Origin: Alphaproteobacteria bacterium
GTDB lineage: Bacteria; Pseudomonadota; Alphaproteobacteria; Rhizobiales; Devosiaceae
Direction of reading: 5' to 3'
Length of the DNA: 25,426 nt
NCBI GenBank assembly: GCA_024279575.1
Contig: JAJRRJ010000169.1
Location: 1 to 25,426, forward strand
Part shown: piece after piece, positions 13,641 through 21,914 of the stretch
How positions within the stretch are numbered: position 1 is the first letter of the stretch
Layout of the letters: each line of letters opens with the position of its first letter
Translations under genes and position numbers: made by a program
The notes under the pieces: generated by a model
What the model was told of the DNA's origin: nothing
The model's input: only the letters and a program-made list of their open reading frames with translations
Databases searched by the model: none

Positions 13641-14957
13641 CTATTCTGCAAAAACCCGCTTAAAAATCGTATCAATGTGTTTCAGGTGATATGCTTCACC
13701 AAACATAGTGTCGATTTGCTCGGCCCCAAGGGCGCTGCAAACTTCTTCATCAGCTTTGAGCCGTTCGGCAAACTTTTCAGCCCGATCCCCTTTTGTCTGC
13801 CAGACCTGCATGGCGTTGCGTTGTACTGCGCCATAGCTGGCTTCACGGCTTTAACCTGCCTGGGTGAGCGCCAACAGCATGCGCTGGGAGTTGTGCAAGC
13901 CGCCCAAAAGATCAAGGTTGGCTTGCATGTTATCGGGGTAAACCACCAGATTTTCAATGACATTGCTTAGGCGCGTCAGGGCAAAATCAAGGGTAATTGT
14001 TGCGTCAGGTGCAATCATTCTTTCAACAGAGGAGTGGGAAATATCGCGCTCGTGCCACAGGGCGACATTTTCCATAGCCGGTATGCTCATGCCACGCACC
14101 AGACGGGCAAGCCCTGTGAGATTTTCCGTCAGTATCGGATTTCGCTTATGGGGCATGGCGGAGGAGCCTTTTTGCCCTTTTGAAAAAAACTCCTCAACTT
14201 CAAGAACTTCGGTGCGCTGCAAGTGGCGGATTTCGGTGGCAAGTCGCTCAACGGAAGATGCAACGACCCCAAGGGTGGCAAAATACATGGCGTGGCGATC
14301 ACGGGGGATGACCTGAGTGGAGACAGGTTCAATTGTCAGACCCAGTTGATCGGCAACATATTGCTCCACGGAAGGGTCAATATTGGCAAATGTGCCTACG
14401 GCTCCTGAAATTGCACAGGTGGCGATTTCTGCTCTGGCGGCCACCAGTCGATCGCGGCAGCGGGAAAATTCAGCGTAAGCCAGCGCCAGTTTTACCCCAA
14501 ATGTTGTTGGTTCGGCGTGAATGGCATGGGAGCGGCCAATGGTGATGGTGTTTTTGTGTTCGTAGGCGCGGGATTTCAGTGCCTTTAGCAAGCGATCCAT
14601 GTCAGCCAGCAAAATATCGGATGCGCGGGCTAACTGAACGGATAAAGTGGTGTCCAGAACATCGGACGATGTCATGCCCTGATGCACAAAACGGGCTTCA
14701 GGGCCGACAATTTCTGACAGGTGCGTCAGGAAAGCAATAACGTCGTGTTTGACCTCTGCCTCAATTTCATCAATACGGGCCACGTTAAATTCAGCGGCGT
14801 TGCCTTTTTCCCAGATGGTTTTCGCAGATTCTTTGGGGATGACACCCAATTCGGCCTGTGCGGTTGCCGCGTGGGCTTCGATTTCAAACCAGATGCGGAA
14901 TTTTGTTTGAGGGGACCATATGGCAACCATTTCAGGGCGGGAATAACGTGGAATCAT
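13641..14957 (-). pseudogene. purB: Adenylosuccinate lyase gene purB interrupted by an in-frame TAA
   Basis: PurB cleaves SAICAR to AICAR and adenylosuccinate to AMP. The frame from ATG 14957 carries the expected blocks: MIPRYSRPEMVAIWSP, HQGMTSSDVLDT, GRSHAIHAEPTTFG and the signature GSSAMPHKRNP at about 264-274. Codon 369 (13851-13853) is TAA, right after LLALTQAG. In the same frame the sequence goes on as SREASYGAVQRNAMQVWQTK and ends YHLKHIDTIFKRVFAE with TAG at 13641, a conserved PurB C-terminus. Without the TAA the protein would have the usual 438 residues. The stop sits where the family usually has Val, Lys or Met. The truncated 368-residue product lacks the C-terminal helical domain. 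This is a nonsense change, not a frameshift; a sequencing error is possible. Confidence 0.93.
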
Positions 14958-15107
14958 GGGTTTAGACTCGTTTGTTGATTAAATGATTCCACCGTAGAGC
15001 GATGGAAGGTATCAGTTTGTGCTGTTTGCTTCTCAGAACGGGGAGTAAAATACAAAGCGTATACTGCTTTGATCGACGCAGATGGGAGGTAGCACGGGCC
15101 GCAAGCG

Positions 15108-15124
15108 ATTTGCAATTGGCAAAT
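15108..15124. promoter_or_regulatory. Palindrome in the purB / phospholipase divergent region
   Basis: ATTTGC-AATTG-GCAAAT is a perfect 6-bp inverted repeat in the 247-bp divergent gap (14958-15204) between purB and the phospholipase-like gene. It could be an operator for either. Nothing else in this gap is supportable; its two longer open frames have no family resemblance that I can see. Confidence 0.3.
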
Positions 15125-15204
15125 GTGGCTTTGGTTGCAATTGTTGGAACTTGGCTTACCTTGTCCATGAACAGTTTAGGTAATGAAAAACCGGGGAAGC
15201 GGGC

Positions 15205-16617
15205 TTGGAATTATTTCTTGCAATCGCACATGTGACGGCTGCCAGCATGGTAACTATACATGTGTTGTTGACCCATCGCGAAGTAAGGTCTTCCATCGGG
15301 TGGATTGGCTTGTCGTGGTTGTCTCCCTTTATTGGTTCGTCCATTTATATTGCATTTGGCGTAAACCGGGTTGTGCGTCGCGCCAGGAAGTCTGGGTTTG
15401 AGCCAAAGCTGGGTCTCACACGGGCGAAATATACTCCGATTATTGCGAACAACCATGAATTTCCTGAGAATATCGGGTCCATTGCAAAGGCGGGGGATTC
15501 AATTTCCGGTTTGCCATTGATTGAAGGGAATTCAATGGAGCTGTTTAGCAATGGGGATGATGCCTACCCCCAAATGCTGATGGCCATTGAAGGGGCAAGA
15601 CACTCCATTGCATTGGCGTCCTATATCTTTGCCAGCGATAATATTGGAAACCTGTTTGCTCAAAAGCTGATTGAAGCATCCAAAAGGGGGGTGGATGTGC
15701 GTGTGCTTCTGGATGGAATCGGAAGCGGGTATTTTTATGTCTCCATTATCCGGCGTCTGCGTAAGGGAGGCGTGAACACCGAGCAGTTTTTGCATAAATG
15801 GGCCCCGTGGGCGATGACGTTTATTAATTTGCGCAACCACAAAAAACTGCTGATTGTTGATGGCAAAATCGGGTTTACCGGCGGAATGAATATTTCCGAT
15901 GACAATGTGGTAAGTGAAAAAGGTGGTGCAGCGGTGCGGGACGTTCAGGCGCGGATTGAAGGCCCCGTTGTGGGGCAATTGCTGATGGCATTTGAACGGG
16001 ACTGGGAATTTACCACCGGTGAGGCGTTGGTGGGGGATATCTGGTGGCCACAAATCAATCGGCAGGGCGATATTGCCATGCGTGGTATTGTGTCGGGGCC
16101 TGATGACAGTATTGGACAGATCGAATCCCTGTTTGCAACAGCGGTTGAACAGGCCAGTCAGCGGGTGCGGATTGTGACGCCCTATTTTTTGCCGGAGGAT
16201 CGTTTGTTTGACGTCATTCACCGGGCTGCCATGCGCGGGGTGGCGGTAGAAATTTTAGTGCCTGAAAAATCCAACCATTTTTATTTTGACTGGGCGATGG
16301 CGGCGCATATGACTACATTTTCACTCGAGGGGATTGGATTTTACGAGGTGCCCGGACCGTTTGATCATTCCAAATTACTGAGTGTTGATGGGCAATGGTG
16401 CTCGGTGGGTTCAGCAAACTGGGATGCACGTTCCATGCGCCTGAATTTTGAGTTTCAGGTGGAGTGTTATGGGGAGGAGGTTTGCGCGCAGGTGGATGAG
16501 TTGATTGATCAAAAACTAAAAACAGGCCGATTGTTGCAACATCGCAATATTGGTGCGCGCCCGATACCTATAAAATTGCGGGATGCGGCGGCGCGGCTGT
16601 TTCTGCCCTATTTGTAA
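15205..16617 (+). CDS. Phospholipase D-family cardiolipin synthase-like protein
   Basis: This 470-residue protein is typical in length and layout of ClsA-type cardiolipin synthases. Two hydrophobic N-terminal helices (about 1-20 and 30-52) anchor it in the inner membrane. Two HKD motifs follow: HKKLLIVDG (about 212-220, with FTGGMN) and HSKLLSVDG (about 388-396, with VGSANWDARS). The pair forms one active site that swaps phosphatidyl groups to make cardiolipin from phosphatidylglycerol or related donors. I took TTG 15205 because GGGGAAG lies just upstream and the frame is hydrophobic from there; ATG 15247 is an alternative. It is followed after 18 bp by the EEP hydrolase gene, a common alphaproteobacterial pairing. 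Another phosphatidyltransferase role cannot be excluded. Confidence 0.9.
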   Translation: MELFLAIAHVTAASMVTIHVLLTHREVRSSIGWIGLSWLSPFIGSSIYIAFGVNRVVRRARKSGFEPKLGLTRAKYTPIIANNHEFPENIGSIAKAGDSISGLPLIEGNSMELFSNGDDAYPQMLMAIEGARHSIALASYIFASDNIGNLFAQKLIEASKRGVDVRVLLDGIGSGYFYVSIIRRLRKGGVNTEQFLHKWAPWAMTFINLRNHKKLLIVDGKIGFTGGMNISDDNVVSEKGGAAVRDVQARIEGPVVGQLLMAFERDWEFTTGEALVGDIWWPQINRQGDIAMRGIVSGPDDSIGQIESLFATAVEQASQRVRIVTPYFLPEDRLFDVIHRAAMRGVAVEILVPEKSNHFYFDWAMAAHMTTFSLEGIGFYEVPGPFDHSKLLSVDGQWCSVGSANWDARSMRLNFEFQVECYGEEVCAQVDELIDQKLKTGRLLQHRNIGARPIPIKLRDAAARLFLPYL

Positions 16618-16635
16618 GATGTCGAGTATGTTTGC

Positions 16636-17235
16636 ATGAAAATTCTCAGTTGGAATTTGCTATATCGCAAAGGGGCGGCGGCGGCGGATGTTGCCAATTT
16701 GATTGAAGAGCACACGCCCGATCTGGTTTTGCTTCAGGAGTCAACTTCTGGAATTCGCGGATTGCCGGCCCATGCCGGGGGGCGATTTTATGAGTTGCCA
16801 TGGAAGGGGAAAACCTATGCGCTGGCCGCATGGAGTGCGCAGGATGCGCTAGATATTTATTCTCTTGAATTGCCATTTTCGCGGGTGCCGGGAAAATTCC
16901 CGCCAAGGGTTGCGCAGGTCATTCGATTTGATGGAATGAGTATTGCAAATGTTCACCTTTCGCACGGGCAATTGCTTAACCGGCGTCAGTTGCGCACAAT
17001 TGCCAGATCAATTGAGGGGCCTCTGGCGATTGTCGGGGATTTTAATGCGGTGGGGCTGGTTTTAATGCGCGGGTTTAAGGATGTGGGTCCTAAACGTATC
17101 ACTCACATGGCCAAGCGGGTTGTGCCTTTTCGTCTTGACCGGTGCCTGGTGCGTGATTTGACCTGTTCAAATGTAAAAGCGTTAAAGCGGGGGCCCTCTG
17201 ATCATCGTCCAATGGTGTTTGATCTTAGCACATGA
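16636..17235 (+). CDS. Endonuclease/exonuclease/phosphatase (EEP) family protein
   Basis: This 199-residue protein has the EEP (DNase I/exonuclease III-like) motifs in order: KILSWNLLYRKG (Asn), LVLLQEST (metal-binding Glu), IANVHLSHGQ (His), IVGDFNAVG (Asp/Asn), and the C-terminal GPSDHRPMVFDL (Asp-His pair). It is shorter than exonuclease III because the insert loops are small. Members cleave phosphodiesters in nucleic acids or phospholipids. Sitting 18 bp after a phospholipase D-type gene suggests a phospholipid or other phosphodiester role, but this is inference. There is no signal peptide. ATG 16636 matches the family N-terminus. Confidence 0.9.
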   Translation: MKILSWNLLYRKGAAAADVANLIEEHTPDLVLLQESTSGIRGLPAHAGGRFYELPWKGKTYALAAWSAQDALDIYSLELPFSRVPGKFPPRVAQVIRFDGMSIANVHLSHGQLLNRRQLRTIARSIEGPLAIVGDFNAVGLVLMRGFKDVGPKRITHMAKRVVPFRLDRCLVRDLTCSNVKALKRGPSDHRPMVFDLST

Positions 17236-17354
17236 TGATTGGCACACGAACAATCACAAAGTGGCGAGAGTGGTGTCATGCTCTTGCGTTGCGTCAGCGC
17301 TAAGCCTAATAAGCCAGACAAAGCCAAGTTGGAGTAGACGCAAACACGCTGGGA

Positions 17355-18116
17355 TTGTCATTGCCGTTAGTTTTCGGTGCGGGAATATTGAGTTTTCTTT
17401 CCCCATGTGTATTGCCGCTGGTGCCCCCCTATCTCACTTACATGAGCGGTTCGACCTTTGAGCAACTCAGGCGGGACAAGGCGTTGACCGGAGCTGTTTG
17501 GCGTCGTTCGGTGTTCACGTCGTTGTTTTTTATTCTGGGTTTTTCCGTTGTTTTCATTGCGCTTGGGGCAACCGCGACAGCTTTTGGGCAGGCTTTTCGC
17601 GAGTTGTTTGCCTTAAGGATTGATCTGGGCTTTGCCTCTTTTCAATTTCTGCCATCGCTTGCGGGTGTCATTATTATTGTGATGGGACTGCATTTTCTGG
17701 GTGTATTTAGAATTGGGTTTCTGGACATGCAGGTGCGTTCAAGTGGTCCCTCGGCTGCCAGCGGCCCGGGCGGCGGGTTTTTGCTCGGGTTGGCCTTTGC
17801 CATTGGTTGGACACCATGTATCGGGCCGGTTTTAGCAGCAGTTCTTGCTGTTGCCGCATCGCAAACCTCAGCCATTGAAGGGGCAACATTGCTGGCGGTT
17901 TATTCGGCGGGGCTTGGTGTGCCGTTTTTGCTTGCCGGGTTGGCAATTGGTCCGTTTTTGAGTTTTTTCGAGAGTTTCAAAAAGCATTTGGAGACAGTGG
18001 AAAGGTTTATGGGCGCTTTTCTGGTGTTGACGGGAATATTGTTTATTACCGGTCAGTTCACGCGTCTTTCCTTCTGGTTCCTTGAAACTTTCCCTGCCTT
18101 GTCCAATTTCGGGTAA
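17355..18116 (+). CDS. ccdA: Cytochrome c biogenesis protein CcdA (DsbD-type thiol transporter)
   Basis: This protein of about 253 residues with six hydrophobic helices moves reducing power from cytoplasmic thioredoxin across the inner membrane for cytochrome c maturation and related periplasmic thiols. The two redox Cys sit in LSFLSPCVLPLVPPYLTYMS (Cys18) and GWTPCIGPVLAA (Cys155), the two family hallmarks. The start is unclear. The frame is open back to a TAA at 17310 but has no ATG or GTG before the first helix; the options are TTG 17355 or CTG 17349. The nearest purine-rich stretch (TTGGAG) is about 20 nt upstream, so initiation looks weak. It lies 120 bp after the EEP gene. Confidence 0.9.
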   Translation: MSLPLVFGAGILSFLSPCVLPLVPPYLTYMSGSTFEQLRRDKALTGAVWRRSVFTSLFFILGFSVVFIALGATATAFGQAFRELFALRIDLGFASFQFLPSLAGVIIIVMGLHFLGVFRIGFLDMQVRSSGPSAASGPGGGFLLGLAFAIGWTPCIGPVLAAVLAVAASQTSAIEGATLLAVYSAGLGVPFLLAGLAIGPFLSFFESFKKHLETVERFMGAFLVLTGILFITGQFTRLSFWFLETFPALSNFG

Positions 18117-18236
18117 GGCTTGCTTAACTAAATCTGTAGAAATCACCGCAAATTCCACGATATTTTGAGTTGGACTATCCAGGATAAAGCCTAAATTCAT
18201 TGTTTGAGCCAATCGTGTTCACCATCAAATTAACTT

Positions 18237-19472
18237 GTGGGCTTGAGTGGTATGGCTGAATTAGCATTAGATCCTGGATCATCATTGGAAGATGTGGATG
18301 TAGACGTATTGCGGGAAAAGCAAAGCGGCTGGTGGGACAATCTGGGAGTTTCGGTTACTGCAACCAAGGACATCTCGCAGGTTGAAACTGTTTGGCGGGA
18401 GCTGGAAGCGGGGGGTATTCAGTCTCCGGGGCAAAGTATTGATTTCACCAAAGCATGGATTAAGCGATTTCAGATTCCGGTTGAAGATCAGTTGTATGTG
18501 ACCGGAGAGGCGCGCGGCAAGGTTGTGGCGCTTTTGCCCCTGAAACGGGTGCGACGTTCCGGGGTGGATATTTTAACCTGGTTTGCCGGGTATCATGTGG
18601 GGTGCAATGCGCCGCTGATTGATCATGCAGTTTTTGACAAGTTGAGTTTTGAAGAACGCAAACAGGTTTGGAGCCGAATGCGGCGTACCATGATCGGGGC
18701 TGATCTGGTGTGCCTGCAATCGCTTCCTGATATTGGGGACGGGGGGTATTTTTCAACCCTTGGACAATCAATTGATGTGGAAGTGCTGTATCGCAGTGAG
18801 TATGAAAGCTGGGAAGCCTGCAAGACTAAACAATTAACGCGCTCTCGGCGAAAACATGACAAACAACAGGGTGCAAAACTTGCTGCCATAGGAGAGGTAA
18901 GCTTTGAGGAGCTTCGCTCTGGGGATGCCAGGGCGGACAAGGCTCTTACTACACTTTTTGCTCAGAAAGCCCGACGCTTTGAACATTGGGGAATTGATGA
19001 CCCGTTTGCGGATGAACAGGTGCAAAAATTTTATCGGGATATGTTCCATGAAAATAAGGGCTTGAGCGGAAAACTGCATGTTTTGAGTCTGGATAATGAA
19101 ATTGTTGCTGTGCGTTATAATCTTGCGCAAGGGAACAGGATTTTTTCTCTGATTTCTTCCATGTCTGACCGCGCCGACTTGCGCCCCGGCTCCCCTGGCA
19201 AGCAAAATATATTGCGGGCCATGCAGGCAATTTTTGAGGGCGGGTATGCCGTTTGCGATATGGGGGCGGGCTATTCCGATGAGAAACGCCATTGGTGTAA
19301 CAAAACCATTAAATTGCGCACGCACTATATCCCGCTCAACACTACAGGGGCGCTGGTTGCAAGGCTTCACCGGTTAAAGTATCGGGTACGCAAATTTATC
19401 AAGGAAAAAGACTGGCTGTTTAATCTGGTTAAGTTGGCGCGTTCGTCTGTGAAGAAAACTTCCAAGCGCTAA
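18237..19472 (+). CDS. GNAT-family (BioF2/CelD-like) acetyltransferase
   Basis: This 411-residue soluble protein has the double-GNAT layout of the BioF2-like / CelD group, found in polysaccharide and envelope biosynthesis. Seen: an N-terminal half with WWDNLGV and HVGCNAPLID; a linker with basic KQLTRSRRKHDKQQG; and a second GNAT domain with LHVLSLDNEIVAVRYNLAQG and IFEGGYAVCDMGAGYSDEKRHW, typical of this subfamily. The C-terminus is basic (KYRVRKFIKEKDW...). The acyl acceptor is unknown. Start options are GTG 18237 or ATG 18252; the latter has only a weak GAGTGG. It stands alone on plus, converging on radC. A short palindrome CAGATATATCTG (19477-19488) lies between the two stops. Confidence 0.83.
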   Translation: MGLSGMAELALDPGSSLEDVDVDVLREKQSGWWDNLGVSVTATKDISQVETVWRELEAGGIQSPGQSIDFTKAWIKRFQIPVEDQLYVTGEARGKVVALLPLKRVRRSGVDILTWFAGYHVGCNAPLIDHAVFDKLSFEERKQVWSRMRRTMIGADLVCLQSLPDIGDGGYFSTLGQSIDVEVLYRSEYESWEACKTKQLTRSRRKHDKQQGAKLAAIGEVSFEELRSGDARADKALTTLFAQKARRFEHWGIDDPFADEQVQKFYRDMFHENKGLSGKLHVLSLDNEIVAVRYNLAQGNRIFSLISSMSDRADLRPGSPGKQNILRAMQAIFEGGYAVCDMGAGYSDEKRHWCNKTIKLRTHYIPLNTTGALVARLHRLKYRVRKFIKEKDWLFNLVKLARSSVKKTSKR

Positions 19473-19510
19473 CAAGCAGATATATCTGTTAAGTTTTGCC
19501 TGCTGTAATT

Positions 19511-20236
19511 TTAGATGAGTTTTCGCGCGCGTAAGGACACATGCCCGGACTTTCCAATTATAACGTGGTCATGAATAGTGATTCCAAGCGGCTGGGCCAC
19601 ATCAATAATTGCTTTGGTCACGCGCACATCGGCACTTGAAGGGGAGGGGTCACCGGAGGGGTGATTGTGAACCAGGATGATTGCCGTTGCTGATAATTCC
19701 AGGGAACGTCTGATGACTTCGCGTGTATAAACCGGTGTATGATCAACGGTGCCAACCTGCTGGACTTCATCGGCGATCAACATATTTTTTTTGTCCAGAA
19801 ACAAAATGCGAAACTGTTCTTTCTCTTCAAAGGCCATTTGCGAGTGGCAATACTCAATGAGTTTGTTCCATGACGCCAGCACTGGCCGGTCCCGTAACTG
19901 GTCGCGGGCGAAACGCTGGGCGGTGGCTAAAATGACCTTTAGGTCGATGGCTGCCATTGGGCCCAGTCCGTCAATTTCATTCAGTAAATGGGTAGGGGCG
20001 CCTAAAACTTCAGAAAATGAGCCAAACCGCTCAATCAGATCCTTGGCAACCGGTTTTGTATCGCGGCGGGGCAGGATTCGAAATAACATCAGTTCAAGTA
20101 ATTCATAGTCAGCCATGGTTTCAGGGCCATTGGTGACAAAGCGTTCTCTGAGGCGCTCACGGTGGCCATGATAGTGCTGTTTGGATTTTTCAGCGCTGCT
20201 GTTTTTTCTGGAATTATGAGATGGTGTTTTTGGCAT
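19511..20236 (-). CDS. radC: RadC family JAB/MPN-domain protein
   Basis: This 241-residue protein has an N-terminal helix-hairpin-helix-like region (about 40-100, including EIDGLGPMAAIDLK) followed by the MPN/JAB metalloprotease-like domain. Its zinc motif HNHPSGDPSPS lies at about 190-200, with a preceding conserved Glu in the DEVQQVGTVDHTPVYTREV strand. It was named for supposed DNA repair, but that role in E. coli was traced to another gene, and the function stays open. The first 25 residues are basic and low-complexity. Its ATG directly abuts the TAA of map, so the two are translationally coupled, a common alphaproteobacterial pair. Confidence 0.95.
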   Translation of the reverse strand: MPKTPSHNSRKNSSAEKSKQHYHGHRERLRERFVTNGPETMADYELLELMLFRILPRRDTKPVAKDLIERFGSFSEVLGAPTHLLNEIDGLGPMAAIDLKVILATAQRFARDQLRDRPVLASWNKLIEYCHSQMAFEEKEQFRILFLDKKNMLIADEVQQVGTVDHTPVYTREVIRRSLELSATAIILVHNHPSGDPSPSSADVRVTKAIIDVAQPLGITIHDHVIIGKSGHVSLRARKLI

Positions 20237-21064
20237 TTACTCTGGATCAGTTGGGTTAAATAGTCCGCCTGGGGAGTTGGTGAAAATTTCATTTCCAGTT
20301 TCGGTAATACCAAGGGAGTGTTCGCACTGGGCGGACAAAGTGCGGTCTCGCGTTACCGCCGTCCAGCCATCATTGAGAATTTTTACATGGGGGCGCCCCA
20401 GGTTTATCATCGGTTCGATAGTGAAAATCATGCCCGGCTTTAACTCAGGGCCGGTTCCGGGTGTGCCAAAGTGTAAAATATTGGGCTCATCGTGGAAAAG
20501 TTTTCCAAGGCCATGGCCAACAAAGTCGCGCACAACGCTGGTGCGTTCGCCTTCAGCGTAGGTTTGAATGGCGGCACCAATATCGCCGGTGGTGTTACCT
20601 GGAATGGCGGCGGCGATGCCACGGGCAAGGCTTTCATAGGTTACGCGGATCAATCTCTCAGCTTTGCGTGAGAGCTGGCCCACAGGATACATGCGGGAGC
20701 TGTCGCCGTGCCAGCCATCAACCACATAGGTCAGATCAATGTTGAGAATGTCCCCTTCGCGCAAAACTCTGTCTCCGGGAATACCATGACAGACCACATG
20801 ATTGATTGAGGTGCAAATGGAGTGCCGATATCCGCGATAAAGCAGGGTTGCGGGAATGCCCCCATGGTCCTGTCCAAACTCAAAGGCCAATTGATCCAAT
20901 TCAATCGTGCTGACTCCGGGGCGCACATGGTCCACCAGCATATCAAGGGCTTTTGCTGTCAGCTGACCAGCCTTGCGCATGCCGGCAAACCCTTCTTCCC
21001 CATGTAAGGGGATGACGCCCGGGGCGCGCTTTCTGGATTGATCTGCATCGACATAGGTCACCAT
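20237..21064 (-). CDS. map: Type I methionine aminopeptidase
   Basis: This 275-residue enzyme removes the initiator methionine from nascent proteins. All expected dimetal and catalytic residues are present: His93 in VVCHGIPGD, Asp110 in NIDLTYVVDG, Asp121 in HGDSSR, His184 in VGHGLGKLFHDEP, Glu217 in FTIEPMI and Glu248 in AQCEHS. The N-terminal extension (about 25 residues) is short, as in Gram-negative type Ia enzymes. ATG 21064 starts MVTYVDADQS, typical of alphaproteobacterial Map. It lies 48 bp after sfsA and is coupled to radC, giving a likely sfsA-map-radC operon. Confidence 0.97.
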   Translation of the reverse strand: MVTYVDADQSRKRAPGVIPLHGEEGFAGMRKAGQLTAKALDMLVDHVRPGVSTIELDQLAFEFGQDHGGIPATLLYRGYRHSICTSINHVVCHGIPGDRVLREGDILNIDLTYVVDGWHGDSSRMYPVGQLSRKAERLIRVTYESLARGIAAAIPGNTTGDIGAAIQTYAEGERTSVVRDFVGHGLGKLFHDEPNILHFGTPGTGPELKPGMIFTIEPMINLGRPHVKILNDGWTAVTRDRTLSAQCEHSLGITETGNEIFTNSPGGLFNPTDPE

Positions 21065-21112
21065 GGGCGTTTCGCTTTTTATAGAATTATCTGTTTTTGT
21101 TGTGCGGCCAAA

Positions 21113-21823
21113 CTACTCCGGGGGAGCAATGAATGAAAGGGGGGAATCAAGCACTATTTCACGGGATGAAATATTACACCCGAAGGCATAGGCTTCAACG
21201 CCTGCAGCAGTGGCGCTTTTGAAGGCTGTTATATATTGGGGGTCGTTATCCGCGCACAGGGAAAATGATTGGCAATCTGTGCGTTGAATTATATAAAGCA
21301 TGACTGCCCTAAATCCAAGTTGCCGCATTTTTACCATTTCTGACAGGTGACGCGCTCCACGGGCGGTGGGGCTGTCGGGGAATTCCGCCAAACCTTTTTT
21401 GCGCGAATAATGCACGTTTTTTACTTCCACATAGCAGTTGGGCAACCCGGCGGCGCTCAGCAAAAAGTCGATGCGGCTTTTGTCCCCGTATTTCACTTCG
21501 GGTCGAATGGTGTCGTAGGCGGCAAGGGGGAGGATTTTTTTTGCCTGTAGTGCCTCCTTTACCAAACGATTGGGTTGGGCTGTGTTGACCCCTACGAGGC
21601 CGGAAGGCATTTCGATTAACTCAAGGGACCAGGGGAGCTTCCGTTTCAGGTTATCAGACTTCCAGACCCATGCCTTTACGCCCGGATCTGTGAGGCCGGT
21701 CATGGCGCCGGTGTTGGCGCAATGGGCGGTGAGGGTTGTGCCGTTCTCAAATTCAACATCGGCTAAAAAGCGTTTGTAGCGTTTGATGAGTTTTACCCGG
21801 GTCATGGATGTGGGGAGTTGCAT
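21113..21823 (-). CDS. sfsA: SfsA family DNA/RNA nuclease-like protein
   Basis: This protein of about 236 residues matches SfsA, first described as a sugar fermentation stimulator with DNA-binding activity and predicted to have a PD-(D/E)XK nuclease-like fold. Seen: LIKRYKRFLADVEFENG, LTAHCANTGAMTGL, GVNTAQPNRLVKEAL, RIDFLLS and YVEVKNVHYS, the last carrying the putative E-x-K of the fold. I chose ATG 21823, which fits the family N-terminus. The open frame extends to 21880 but adds an unfamiliar Lys/Gln-rich stretch. A later ATG at 21805 is also possible. It is the first gene of the sfsA-map-radC group and divergent from the CinA-like gene. Confidence 0.93.
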   Translation of the reverse strand: MQLPTSMTRVKLIKRYKRFLADVEFENGTTLTAHCANTGAMTGLTDPGVKAWVWKSDNLKRKLPWSLELIEMPSGLVGVNTAQPNRLVKEALQAKKILPLAAYDTIRPEVKYGDKSRIDFLLSAAGLPNCYVEVKNVHYSRKKGLAEFPDSPTARGARHLSEMVKMRQLGFRAVMLYIIQRTDCQSFSLCADNDPQYITAFKSATAAGVEAYAFGCNISSREIVLDSPLSFIAPPE

Positions 21824-21914
21824 GGAAACTGGTTTTTCCTTTTGGGGTGACTGGTTTAAGTTTTTCCCATCCTGTAGCATAAAAATTTACTATGGTGATT
21901 GCGCCGATTCTGAA

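Noticed and set aside
13682..13963. 93-codon minus-strand open frame overlapping the purB 3' region, suggesting a purB frameshift
   Set aside because: The conserved PurB C-terminus continues in the original frame after the TAA, so the lesion is a nonsense codon. This other frame has no PurB resemblance.
15002..15235. 77-codon plus-strand frame in front of the phospholipase-like gene
   Set aside because: No recognisable domain and no good ribosome binding site; it overlaps the start of the phospholipase gene in another frame.
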